The translations under genes were made by a program, and so were the position numbers. Positions 9,828 through 17,700 of a stretch of 59,052 nt of DNA are shown one piece after another. The stretch comes from JANYJZ01 sp964523395. GTDB taxonomy: Bacteria > Bacteroidota > Ignavibacteria > UBA10030 > SZUA-254. The stretch is from positions 1 through 59,052 of the forward strand of contig CAZFXS010000015.1 in NCBI GenBank assembly GCA_964523395.1, given 5' to 3'. The stretch's first letter is position 1; the number at the start of each line of letters is the position of its first letter. Under the pieces are notes generated by a model. It saw nothing but the letters and a program-made list of their open reading frames with translations, was not told where the DNA came from and made no database searches.

Positions 9828-9857
9828 AAAAGATAAAAAAATTTAACGAGATTCCAA
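9828..9857 (-). promoter_or_regulatory. Candidate promoter for CBS-ferredoxin operon
   Basis: On the minus strand TTG, 19 nt, then TATCTTTT, resembling the Bacteroidota -33/-7 layout, about 35 nt before the CBS gene start. Confidence 0.4.
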
Positions 9858-9905
9858 ACTAATTTTTACGTAGTAATTCAGAATGATCTTAAATAACTTC
9901 ATATT

Positions 9906-11243
9906 TTACCCATTATTACCCCACCGATGTACTCCATTCATATCAATCATCAATTTTATCAGAAGGGGCATTGGGGGAATAGAAGAACTAATACGAAATG
10001 CCGCTGCAGTCCGACGGACAGCTTCGTCGATGACACTGCTTCTATCAGTATAAATTGTTGCTAACACTTCTCCCGTGTTAACCGTGTCACCAACTTTCTT
10101 TCTTAGAACTATGCCTGCTTTATAATCAATTACTTCGTCAACTCTTGTTCTACCGGCCCCGATCATAATACAGGTAAATCCGATCTCTAGAGCGTCAAGA
10201 AATTCAATACATCCTGTTGACGGACAAATTATTTCTCTTACATATTTACTTGATGGATACGATTCCGGTGTATCAACAAAATTGACATCCCCCCCCTGCA
10301 TTTTCACCATCTTCCGAAAAACATCCAGCGCTTTTCCTGACTGAACAGCATCGGCACAAAGCCGCATACCTTCTTTAACGGATGCAGCTTTTCCGCCAAG
10401 CATTACCATCGCACCACCAAGAACGTATGTTACCTCCATCAGGTCCGGGACGTTTTTTCCTTTCATGCATTCAATACACTCAAGAGTTTCAAGCCAGTTA
10501 CCGACAGCATACCCAATCGGTTGGTTCATATCGGTGAGAAATCCAATAGTCTTTTTGCCAAATTTGGTTCCTATCGCAATCAGCGTTTTTGCAAGTTCAA
10601 TCGCCTGTTCGTCCGACTGCATAAACGCGCCTTTACCTGTTTTAATATCAAGCACAAGCGCGTCAATTCCCTCTGCGAGTTTTTTGCTCATGATGCTGCC
10701 TGCAATTAACGGTATCGACTCCACCGTGCCTGTGACATCGCGCAGTGCGTACATCCGCTTGTCAGCGGGAGCAATCTCTTTTGTTTGGCCGATCATGACA
10801 GTACCGACTTCTGCAAGGACAGATTTGTATTCCGCCAATGAGAGTTGGGTGTTAAATCCTGGAATTGATTCGAGTTTATCAAGCGTACCGCCCGTATGTC
10901 CAAGCCCTCTTCCTGAAATCATCGGTACGGGAACACCACACGCTGCAACCATTGGCGCAAGTATCAAGGATACTTTGTCCCCCACACCGCCGGTTGAATG
11001 TTTATCGACTTTGACCCCGGGAATACCCGATAAATCCACAACTACACCCGAACGCAACATGATGTCGGTAAATTGTGTTGTCTCTTCAAAATTCATCTTT
11101 TGAAAATAAACTGCCATTAGAAACGCGGACATCTGATACTCAGGGATTTTTCCATTCAGATATCCATCTATTAAAAATTGGAGTTCCTCCTTACTTAAAA
11201 CTTCGCCGTTTCGTTTCTTTCTTATTAATTCTGTCGGATTCAC
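9906..11243 (-). CDS. Pyrimidine-nucleoside (thymidine) phosphorylase
   Basis: 445 aa with a GTG start. The thymidine-phosphorylase signature is clear: KVDKHSTGGVGDKVSLILAP, followed by SGRGLGHTGGTLDKLESI. The enzyme splits thymidine/uridine/deoxyuridine with phosphate into base and (deoxy)ribose-1-phosphate. Domain order (helical N-terminus, alpha/beta phosphate-binding domain, C-terminal PYNP domain) and length are normal. It is the last gene of a six-gene operon with pyrE and a NUDIX hydrolase, consistent with nucleotide salvage and housecleaning. DeoA and Pdp cannot be separated reliably by eye, so no symbol is given. Confidence 0.94.
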   Translation of the reverse strand: MNPTELIRKKRNGEVLSKEELQFLIDGYLNGKIPEYQMSAFLMAVYFQKMNFEETTQFTDIMLRSGVVVDLSGIPGVKVDKHSTGGVGDKVSLILAPMVAACGVPVPMISGRGLGHTGGTLDKLESIPGFNTQLSLAEYKSVLAEVGTVMIGQTKEIAPADKRMYALRDVTGTVESIPLIAGSIMSKKLAEGIDALVLDIKTGKGAFMQSDEQAIELAKTLIAIGTKFGKKTIGFLTDMNQPIGYAVGNWLETLECIECMKGKNVPDLMEVTYVLGGAMVMLGGKAASVKEGMRLCADAVQSGKALDVFRKMVKMQGGDVNFVDTPESYPSSKYVREIICPSTGCIEFLDALEIGFTCIMIGAGRTRVDEVIDYKAGIVLRKKVGDTVNTGEVLATIYTDRSSVIDEAVRRTAAAFRISSSIPPMPLLIKLMIDMNGVHRWGNNG

Positions 11244-11280
11244 TTGAAATGTTTAGTAGTTGAAAGATTTTCGTGGTATG

Positions 11281-11466
11281 TCATAATTCTACTTTCACAA
11301 CAAACTTTTTCTGACAAGTATTACACTGTAGTTCAACTGTTACCCAATTGTTTCGCTCGTAATGAGATATCTCCGCGAGTTCGCCATCGCAATCTGCAAC
11401 AATACAACGCTTAATATCTAAACGATACTGTCTTTTTTCAGGGTCACTTGATGTTTGATGCTTCAA
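11281..11466 (-). CDS. Small zinc-ribbon-like protein, unknown function
   Basis: 61 aa. Two cysteine pairs are present, CIVADC and CNTC, spaced like a minimal zinc ribbon, and the rest is charged. Its ATG overlaps the stop of the NUDIX gene by 4 nt (ATGA), which supports translation. I do not recognise a named family; it may be a nucleic-acid- or protein-binding Zn knuckle. Confidence 0.65.
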   Translation of the reverse strand: MKHQTSSDPEKRQYRLDIKRCIVADCDGELAEISHYERNNWVTVELQCNTCQKKFVVKVEL

Positions 11467-12014
11467 AGCTTTTTTCCGCTCCGAATAACACGTTCACCCA
11501 GCAATATACCACAAATAGATTTGCCGTCAACAATTTCCTGGCGTTCAATCATAGCAATCGCATCGTTGAGAGGTATTCTTGACATCGTCATTGTCAACTC
11601 GCCTTCTTCAAGTTTTCTGCCACCGGAAGCTTCGCTCAATCCAGCCGCAAGATAAATATGAAGTACTTCGCTGCAGAAACCCGGCGTGGTGTAAATAGCG
11701 GTAAGCTTTTTCCACTGTTGAGCGTGATACCCGGTTTCTTCTTCCAGTTCACGCCGCGCGCAGGCCAGCGGGTCTTCCCCGGTATTGAGCTTACCTGCCG
11801 GAAGTTCCCAAATAAATTTATCAAACGGGTAACGATGCTGATTGACGAGAATAATAGTATCATCAGGAAAATACGCGAGTACCACTGCACCGCCGGAGTG
11901 TTCCGCCACTTCACGTATCGATTTGTTGCCGGATGGATATTCCACGTCATCAACGATGACATTAAATACCCTTCCACGATAGGGATTATTTCGTTTAAGG
12001 AGTTTGAGGTTCAT
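11463..12014 (-). CDS. NUDIX hydrolase, ADP-ribose pyrophosphatase type
   Basis: 183 aa from the ATG at 12014. The NUDIX box is complete, beginning GKLNTGE and continuing through RELEEETGY. The N-terminal beta strands and the PAGK-like lead-in (WELPAGKLNTG) match ADP-ribose pyrophosphatases, which cleave ADP-ribose to AMP and ribose-5-phosphate. The reading frame stays open to 12089, but that extension would overlap pyrE by 67 nt; the start at 12014 gives an 8-nt gap and the usual family length. Exact substrate unproven. Confidence 0.88.
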   Translation of the reverse strand: MNLKLLKRNNPYRGRVFNVIVDDVEYPSGNKSIREVAEHSGGAVVLAYFPDDTIILVNQHRYPFDKFIWELPAGKLNTGEDPLACARRELEEETGYHAQQWKKLTAIYTTPGFCSEVLHIYLAAGLSEASGGRKLEEGELTMTMSRIPLNDAIAMIERQEIVDGKSICGILLGERVIRSGKKL

Positions 12015-12022
12015 GTCGTCGC

Positions 12023-12601
12023 TTAATTCTTTTTGATACTTCGACTTCCCGGTTTTATGGCTTGCGTCCCGTTTGCGCATAAGGGACACAGCTCCGGTTT
12101 ATAGGTAACCACCTGCATTGTCATAGAAGCAAAAAGGTTATGGAACCCGGCATTTCCTCCGCTCCTGTCAACAATAACACCTACACCTGCCACAATTCCT
12201 CCCAAACTTTCAATAATGGAAATAACTTCCTGTACAGAACCGCCTGTGGTAATAACATCTTCGCACACAAGGACTTTTTCACCCGGAGCGATTTCAAACC
12301 CACGTCGCAGCTGCATGGAACCATCTTTCCGTTCTGCAAACATTGTTCTTACGTTCAGCTGCCTACCCACTTCCTGTCCAACTACTATACCACCGAGCGC
12401 AGGCGATACCACCGCATTTATTTGAGAGCTTTGAAAATATCTTGCTATCTCGCCGCAAAGCTGTTCCGCATACTGAGGGTATTGCAATACTTTTGCGCAC
12501 TGGAAATAATTCGGGCTGTGAAGTCCGGATGTTAACTCAAAGTGACCTTCCAGTAATGCTTTTGATTGTTTAAAAATTGAGAGAATCTGATCGTTCGTCA
12601 T
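12023..12601 (-). CDS. pyrE: Orotate phosphoribosyltransferase
   Basis: 192 aa. The PRPP-binding motif VLVCEDVITTGGS is typical, and the N-terminal segment (LLEGHFELTSGLHSPNYFQCAKVL) matches the orotate-binding region of bacterial PyrE. It converts orotate and PRPP to OMP in pyrimidine synthesis. A C-terminal tail with CPLC recalls the extended PyrE form common in Bacteroidota and thermophiles. It lies 8 nt from both neighbours inside the operon. Confidence 0.93.
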   Translation of the reverse strand: MTNDQILSIFKQSKALLEGHFELTSGLHSPNYFQCAKVLQYPQYAEQLCGEIARYFQSSQINAVVSPALGGIVVGQEVGRQLNVRTMFAERKDGSMQLRRGFEIAPGEKVLVCEDVITTGGSVQEVISIIESLGGIVAGVGVIVDRSGGNAGFHNLFASMTMQVVTYKPELCPLCANGTQAIKPGSRSIKKN

Positions 12602-12609
12602 ACTTGGAA

Positions 12610-12927
12610 TTATAAGTTATTATCTTCTATTGCTTCCTGCATTTCCATTTGGGCATGCACATCTCCGGCTTTCATCGCTACTTCAATGCCCCGGTCAAGA
12701 ATTGTCTTCGCATCTGCTTTACAGTGTTCACGAATGAAAAGTAATCCAAGCTGATGATATGCGGGAACATACGAGGGATCGAGCGTTATCACTTCTTCAA
12801 ACTTTGCCACAGCCTCTTTGACGTTTCCTGTGTTAATATATTCCAGTGCGATTGCATAATGCGTAAACGCATCGGCAGGATCTTCATTTAAAAAATTTAA
12901 CAATGTTGTGAGACGCGAAGCAGTCAT
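12610..12927 (-). CDS. Small tetratricopeptide-repeat protein
   Basis: 105 aa with about three TPR units (FTHYAIALEYINTGNVKEAVAKFEEVITLDPSYV and similar). TPRs are protein-binding scaffolds. The ATG overlaps the stop of the preceding dehydratase gene by 4 nt, so it is expressed with it. Specific partner unknown. Confidence 0.85.
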   Translation of the reverse strand: MTASRLTTLLNFLNEDPADAFTHYAIALEYINTGNVKEAVAKFEEVITLDPSYVPAYHQLGLLFIREHCKADAKTILDRGIEVAMKAGDVHAQMEMQEAIEDNNL

Positions 12928-13199
12928 AATTCTTCTATTTCATGCGCGAGCTTGAAATCTTTTTCGGTAAGTCCGCCTGCACTGTGCGTGGAAAGCGTCA
13001 GTGAAACTTTGTTCCAGCGAATATCAATATCGGGATGATGATTGGCTTTTTCGGCAAGCAGTGCCACGGAATTGACAAAACCCATTGCGTGGACAAAATC
13101 TTTTAGGTCAAAGATTTTCGTTATTTCCTTCCCTGACAAATCCCAGTCGTTCAACGACTTCAACTCTTCCGCAATTTGCCCTTTAGATAATAGAGGCAT
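12924..13199 (-). CDS. Pterin-4a-carbinolamine dehydratase
   Basis: 91 aa, the size of a single-domain PCD. The hallmark HHPDIDIRWNKVSLTLSTHSAGGLT is present, including the active-site His pair. The enzyme dehydrates 4a-hydroxytetrahydropterin during pterin recycling; in bacteria without phenylalanine hydroxylase it has been linked to molybdopterin or other pterin repair. No aromatic hydroxylase gene is in the window. It heads the six-gene operon ending with the nucleoside phosphorylase. Confidence 0.93.
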   Translation of the reverse strand: MPLLSKGQIAEELKSLNDWDLSGKEITKIFDLKDFVHAMGFVNSVALLAEKANHHPDIDIRWNKVSLTLSTHSAGGLTEKDFKLAHEIEEL

Positions 13200-13310
13200 A
13201 CAATTCCCTCACTGATGTATGTAACAGGCCTGAGTTTTTTTCCAAATCGCTCCTAACATTCACTCCGCGATACACCGCCAATTGAAAACTGGCAGTCGCA
13301 AATTGTAAAT

Positions 13311-14129
13311 CTACAAGAATCCTTCCGCGCGTCTCACTCTTCCAAGCCTCTGCCCAAGGAACCGTTCACCGACTTCAGTAAACTTGTGCGGAATATCGCT
13401 GACGAAAAACTGGACATTTGCTTTCTCGTTGCTTGGATTTCGCAGACCATGCTCGTCCAAAACAGTTCCAACGGCATCAGCCGTCGCTTCCCCTGAATCT
13501 ATCAATGTTGCAGAACCATCAAATATTGTTTGAATCACCGGTCGCAGGATAGGATAATGCGTACAGCCAAGGACAAGCGTGTCAATTTTTTCTAATTTTA
13601 AAGGAAACAAGTATTCTTTCGCAATGATTTCAGTCGCCTTATGGTCAATCCATCCTTCTTCGGCAAGCGGGACAAAGAGCGGACATGCTTTTCCAAGAAC
13701 CGTTATGGAGTTATCAAACTGATGAATGGCATTGGTATACGCGTTACTGGCTATCGTTCCCAACGTACCGATAACACCAATACGTTTTTTTTTGCTTGCG
13801 GCAACAGCTGCTTCTGCTCCGGGAAGGATAACTCCGACAACAGGAACTTTCGAGTGTTTTTGGACAACTTCAAGCGCAACAGATGAAACTGTATTGCAGG
13901 CGATGACAATCATTTTTACTTTTTGGCTTACGAGAAAATCTGTATCCTGCGCAGCATACTCTCGGACAACCTGGGGAGATTTGGGACCATATGGAACGCG
14001 TGCCGTGTCACCAAAATAGACGATGTTCTCGTAGGGAAGTTTTTGCATCAGCGCGCGCACTACGGTAAGTCCGCCGATTCCCGAATCGAATACCCCGATT
14101 GGTTTTGCCTGTTGAGAAGAAGTGGTCAT
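13311..14129 (-). CDS. murI: Glutamate racemase
   Basis: 272 aa. Both catalytic cysteines are in their standard settings (VIACNT and VLGCTHYP), with the N-terminal GVFDSGIGGLTV loop and the FGDTARVPYG motif. It makes D-glutamate for peptidoglycan. The 111-nt gap after it suggests that the following dehydratase operon may have its own promoter. Confidence 0.97.
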   Translation of the reverse strand: MTTSSQQAKPIGVFDSGIGGLTVVRALMQKLPYENIVYFGDTARVPYGPKSPQVVREYAAQDTDFLVSQKVKMIVIACNTVSSVALEVVQKHSKVPVVGVILPGAEAAVAASKKKRIGVIGTLGTIASNAYTNAIHQFDNSITVLGKACPLFVPLAEEGWIDHKATEIIAKEYLFPLKLEKIDTLVLGCTHYPILRPVIQTIFDGSATLIDSGEATADAVGTVLDEHGLRNPSNEKANVQFFVSDIPHKFTEVGERFLGQRLGRVRRAEGFL

Positions 14130-14138
14130 AATCTGCGG

Positions 14139-14169
14139 GTAATATAGGAAATCACGTGTGGATTAACAA
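14139..14169 (-). promoter_or_regulatory. Candidate promoter for murI
   Basis: TTG, exactly 20 nt, then TATATTAC on the minus strand. The predicted start of transcription falls only about 5 nt before the murI ATG, so the message would be nearly leaderless. Confidence 0.4.
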
Positions 14170-14250
14170 GCAAACTACTGCAACTTAGGGGTCGGAAATT
14201 TAACTTCCGATCTCCTATTGACGCGGAAAAACATTTTACTTACACACTGC

Positions 14251-14739
14251 TCACTTCCCCAACTCCGCCAGCAAATCATCCACATCAAGTGCCTGCGTAT
14301 ACATCTCAACCGATCCATCGGGAAGATGTTTCCATTGTTCGGGGGGCCTGTCGCAATACAGCTCAACACCATTTTCATCGGGATCGTTTAGATAGATAGC
14401 TTCTGAGACGGCGTGATCCGACGCTCCGGTAAGCGGATACCCTGCATCAAGAAGTCGTTTCAGTGCTACGGCAAGATCTTTGCGTGTGGGATAAAGAATT
14501 GCAGTATGAAATAACCCGGTAGAATTTCTCGGCGGTGGATGTCCGTTCTTGCTCATCCAAGTATTCAATCCGATATGATGATGATAGCCACCAGCAGAAA
14601 TAAAAACAGCCTGGTCACCATACCATGCCATTACTTCAAAGCCGAGAAGATCGCGATAGAATTTCAGTGACCGCTCAAGATCTGCGACTTTGAGGTGGAC
14701 GTGGCCGATTTGAGTCTTTGGAGGAATATTATAGGACAT
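14251..14739 (-). CDS. Glyoxalase/VOC-family protein (catechol 2,3-dioxygenase-like)
   Basis: 162 aa. Two betaalphabetabetabeta modules of the vicinal-oxygen-chelate fold are visible; the first starts GHVHLKVADLERSLKFYRDLLGF, and metal-type residues recur as His near the start, HHHIG, HTAI and ELYCDRP. The order matches the extradiol-dioxygenase-like subgroup (CatE-type). The substrate cannot be told. It lies 34 nt downstream of the methyltransferase island in the same direction, so read-through from the island promoter is possible. Confidence 0.82.
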   Translation of the reverse strand: MSYNIPPKTQIGHVHLKVADLERSLKFYRDLLGFEVMAWYGDQAVFISAGGYHHHIGLNTWMSKNGHPPPRNSTGLFHTAILYPTRKDLAVALKRLLDAGYPLTGASDHAVSEAIYLNDPDENGVELYCDRPPEQWKHLPDGSVEMYTQALDVDDLLAELGK

Positions 14740-14773
14740 AACGGTTGTTAAGACTTTTAATCAAACAACTAAG

Positions 14774-16045
14774 TCATGGCTTGCAATTAGATAGGATAAT
14801 TACACTTTCCCGAAGTTTTGTAATGTTAGGACTGTAAATTGTTTTCCTTTTCTTTACATATCGCAATACTCCAATTTCTTTTAAAAACCACCCCATCTTT
14901 GATGCAATATCAGCAATAATTAAATCTACCGGCACTTCAAGTCCAGCGTAAGCAGAATTAGAAACAACAAACCAAACTTGTCCGTCTTTAGCGGATTTTC
15001 CTTTCAAGAGTTGTAAGATGTTTTGCATGTCTTCAAAATATGCTTGAATCATCAGTGGAATGTTTTTGTGCATCAAATTGTCCCTGTTCTCATTGATATG
15101 CTTCATGGTTTGTTCGTAAAGCAAGCCAAAGTTGTTTTTAGTTGGCTCTTTCCATTTCGCCTGAATATGAGAACGAACAGTTTCAAGTCGCAAGTCATAA
15201 AGTTTTTGTGAACCAACAACGAACTTTCCTAAATACAATTCCGGTCTGTAAATGTCTGTGTAGTCAAATGTGTTTAGGTAGGGTGGTGATGTTACACAGA
15301 GTTTGAAATCCTTTACATCATCGGACTTTTCTAAAACATTCCGGCAATCTCCAGTAAGAATTTTGGATTTTGCTTCAATGGGTTTTTCTACAATGTCCGT
15401 CTTAATGTTTGAAAGATTCGTCTGCAACGATTCAATGAAAGAATCTTTATCATACTTATTGTTTTTCCAACTGTCTCTATACCTTAAACATTTTCCGTCT
15501 CTTGTTGCGTTACAGTTTTGCATTGCAGTTGAAATTAAAGCAAGGCGAACTAACTTTCGGATGTTGTAACCGGAAATTTTCTCTGCCTCTTGCCAACCGC
15601 CTTCAAAGGAGTTGAGAATGGACTTATTGAACAACCATTTTTCAAGGTCATGCGTTTTGGAAAAAGTTGAAAAACCAAAAAGCGGTGAATCTTTTCCCTT
15701 CTCCACTGCTTTTAACAGTTTGCTTTCAACTTTATTCAATTCAGGAACTTCTGCATTTTTAATTTTTGCATCTGAGAGAAAAGAAGTGAATGGATTTACT
15801 TCAACACCAACTGAACGATGACCAAGCATGGATGAAGTCAGGGTTGTAGTTCCGCTGCCATTGAAGGGGTCAATTACTAAATCATCTTTTGTTACCCCTG
15901 CTGTTTCAATTGCTTTCTCAACCAAGTTAGGAGAAAAACCTTCTTTGTAATAATACCATCTATGTCTTGCCAAATTAGTTGTGTCCTCATAGTTTGAGTA
16001 ACCACCATTTTTTAAAGCAAAGTTGTCGTTTAATTTTTCTTGCAT
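14774..16045 (-). CDS. DNA methyltransferase, N4-cytosine/N6-adenine type
   Basis: 423 aa. The AdoMet-binding motif DPFNGSGTT lies at 59-67 (preceded by DLVI) and the catalytic TSPPY at 252-256. About 190 residues separate the two, leaving room for a target-recognition region between motifs. TSPPY is typical of N4-cytosine and some N6-adenine enzymes. It is the last gene of a four-gene operon (ATPase, middle protein, nuclease, methyltransferase) with gaps of 0, 6 and 8 nt, and probably protects host DNA from the adjacent nuclease. Base composition is visibly more AT-rich than the flanking genes, suggesting horizontal transfer. Recognition sequence unknown. Confidence 0.9.
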   Translation of the reverse strand: MQEKLNDNFALKNGGYSNYEDTTNLARHRWYYYKEGFSPNLVEKAIETAGVTKDDLVIDPFNGSGTTTLTSSMLGHRSVGVEVNPFTSFLSDAKIKNAEVPELNKVESKLLKAVEKGKDSPLFGFSTFSKTHDLEKWLFNKSILNSFEGGWQEAEKISGYNIRKLVRLALISTAMQNCNATRDGKCLRYRDSWKNNKYDKDSFIESLQTNLSNIKTDIVEKPIEAKSKILTGDCRNVLEKSDDVKDFKLCVTSPPYLNTFDYTDIYRPELYLGKFVVGSQKLYDLRLETVRSHIQAKWKEPTKNNFGLLYEQTMKHINENRDNLMHKNIPLMIQAYFEDMQNILQLLKGKSAKDGQVWFVVSNSAYAGLEVPVDLIIADIASKMGWFLKEIGVLRYVKKRKTIYSPNITKLRESVIILSNCKP

Positions 16046-16053
16046 CGTAAATA

Positions 16054-17103
16054 TTAATTACAGATAGGTTCTGCGAACATTCTTATTGGGTCTTCAAATC
16101 CGGTCATTGTTTTATAATATTTCTTTGCCGGGTCATAATCAATTTCCTGATTCCTATAATGCATTCCGTCAGCTACATTAATTGTTTGAATATTTGCAGC
16201 AACTCCTCGTCTCCTTCCGTCAATCACAACTAAGTATCCTTTTGTAATGCAAGTTGGTGTGTCTTGAATTGCTAAATCCAAATACTCCTTCACCTGGTCT
16301 AAGCCATCGTTTCCTCTTGCATTTGAATATGAGGTTGCCAAGGTACCTTGCGCATTTTTAGATTGACCTAACCATTTCAATTCAATCATGGCGGCACGAT
16401 TTGCTTCCTTCCAATAAACTCTTACATCAACTGGTTTACTTGCTCCGTTGTTATACTCACGCACAACATCAACCCCTCGTAATGAACTATCTAAAAATTC
16501 TTTCAATGAATTCTGCATTATTTCTTCGGGTTGTTGTCTGAAATAAATTCGTGTTGCTTCATCAAACCAACTATCACGAAAAATCAAACAAGATGAGTGT
16601 CGGATTTTTTCTTCTTTGTATTTCAGGAGGGCTTCACTTAAATAATGATACTGCAATGCGTAAATACTTGCACAATCAAAACGGTTTATTATTTCAATCT
16701 TAGTTTTGTTTGCAACAAAATATTCTTCGTAGTCCTGATAGGAATAAACAACAGCTTTATCAGAGTTAAAAACATTCTCAGAGTTTACATTTTGCCAAAT
16801 GAGAGGCAGCTTGTCAGATTGAAAAAGTTGCAATACCAAAACATCGGAAGTGTTGTTTATTAAAATGTTTTTGTCAAAAAGGTCAGCAGCGGCACCTGCA
16901 TCAAGCAAAATAGAATCGTCAAGTGTAGAGTAAATAACAATATGTCCATCAAAATGGCCTGGTTCAATACTCCTGTAAACCTCTTGAACAAAAGCAATCA
17001 CTTTGGTTGTAATTCCAATGACAGCCGGATTGTTATTCATAGCCGTGAAAATTTGCAATGGATAATTTTCCTTACGAATATTATTTACTAATTGGTCTGA
17101 CAT
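16054..17103 (-). CDS. Putative PD-(D/E)xK nuclease of a defence system
   Basis: 349 aa. Residues 1-190 are not recognised. From about 197 the sequence reads like a PD-(D/E)xK core: helix with a Glu (near 202), strand PVDVRV (Asp226), then IELKW giving the E-x-K pair (Glu241, Lys243), and a later strand GYLVVIDGR. These residues would bind Mg2+ and cut DNA. It lies between the middle protein and the methyltransferase, 6 and 8 nt away. The N-terminal half may sense invader DNA or bind the ATPase; this is inference. I know no named family for the full-length protein. Confidence 0.65.
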   Translation of the reverse strand: MSDQLVNNIRKENYPLQIFTAMNNNPAVIGITTKVIAFVQEVYRSIEPGHFDGHIVIYSTLDDSILLDAGAAADLFDKNILINNTSDVLVLQLFQSDKLPLIWQNVNSENVFNSDKAVVYSYQDYEEYFVANKTKIEIINRFDCASIYALQYHYLSEALLKYKEEKIRHSSCLIFRDSWFDEATRIYFRQQPEEIMQNSLKEFLDSSLRGVDVVREYNNGASKPVDVRVYWKEANRAAMIELKWLGQSKNAQGTLATSYSNARGNDGLDQVKEYLDLAIQDTPTCITKGYLVVIDGRRRGVAANIQTINVADGMHYRNQEIDYDPAKKYYKTMTGFEDPIRMFAEPICN

Positions 17104-17109
17104 GGGTTA

Positions 17110-17700
17110 CTAATTTGCTTTTATGTTGTCTTGTTCGTTAATGAAATTAATCCATGTTACTGCCGGTATTATCAGGTCTTCGGCAGAAACACCTACCAGC
17201 TTACTTATTTCATCAAATTTTTTATAGATACTGCTTTGCTCAAGCCATGATTTATTTTTCAACTCCTTTGCCTTTGCAATTACCGGGTCGCTTAATAATG
17301 CACGAAGTGTTTGTGAATAAGGAACCAAAATACTTGTCGTGCAGGCAGCAGTTAAAAACTCTTCTCGTTTTGAAAAGTTTTTCAGCAGTTTGAACTTGTT
17401 AAATTCATCGTTTCCTCTACTTGTAATGGAATAGAATGTTCCCTTCTCATCAAATAAACCATTTTGAATATGCCGTGTTGTCGCTTCAAAAATTGCCTCT
17501 GAAAAAGGATAACCTGTTTCACTAATTGTAAACCTGTATTGCCAATCGCTTACCGGATTTTTTCTGTATAAGAAAAGAATAGAGGAGAAGTAGGAGAACA
17601 AGTGAATCTCCTCCAACTTGAAACCATCCAAGAAATTGTCAAGTTTATGTGCTAATGATAAGCTGTCAAAAAAAGCTTCCGGTATTACTATTTTGTTCAT
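17110..17700 (-). CDS. Small middle component of ABC-type defence operon
   Basis: 196 aa. No enzymatic motif is visible; it is mostly helical, with a segment (about 45-110) that could be a winged helix. Position and size match the middle component of ABC-three-component (ABC-3C) systems, which links an SMC-like ATPase to an effector. Its ATG follows the ATPase stop with no gap, implying coupled translation and a fixed stoichiometry. The family assignment rests mainly on context. Confidence 0.5.
   Translation of the reverse strand: MNKIVIPEAFFDSLSLAHKLDNFLDGFKLEEIHLFSYFSSILFLYRKNPVSDWQYRFTISETGYPFSEAIFEATTRHIQNGLFDEKGTFYSITSRGNDEFNKFKLLKNFSKREEFLTAACTTSILVPYSQTLRALLSDPVIAKAKELKNKSWLEQSSIYKKFDEISKLVGVSAEDLIIPAVTWINFINEQDNIKAN

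Noticed and set aside
10465..11103. + strand open frame of 212 codons opposite the nucleoside phosphorylase
   Set aside because: Serine-rich translation without domains; antisense shadow.
12015..12089. Longer N-terminus of the NUDIX protein
   Set aside because: Would overlap pyrE by 67 nt and adds residues outside the family; the ATG at 12014 fits spacing and length.
14200..14235. Small hairpin TCGGAA/TTCCGA before murI
   Set aside because: Only 6 bp with an AT-rich loop and no T-run; not enough to call a terminator or riboswitch.
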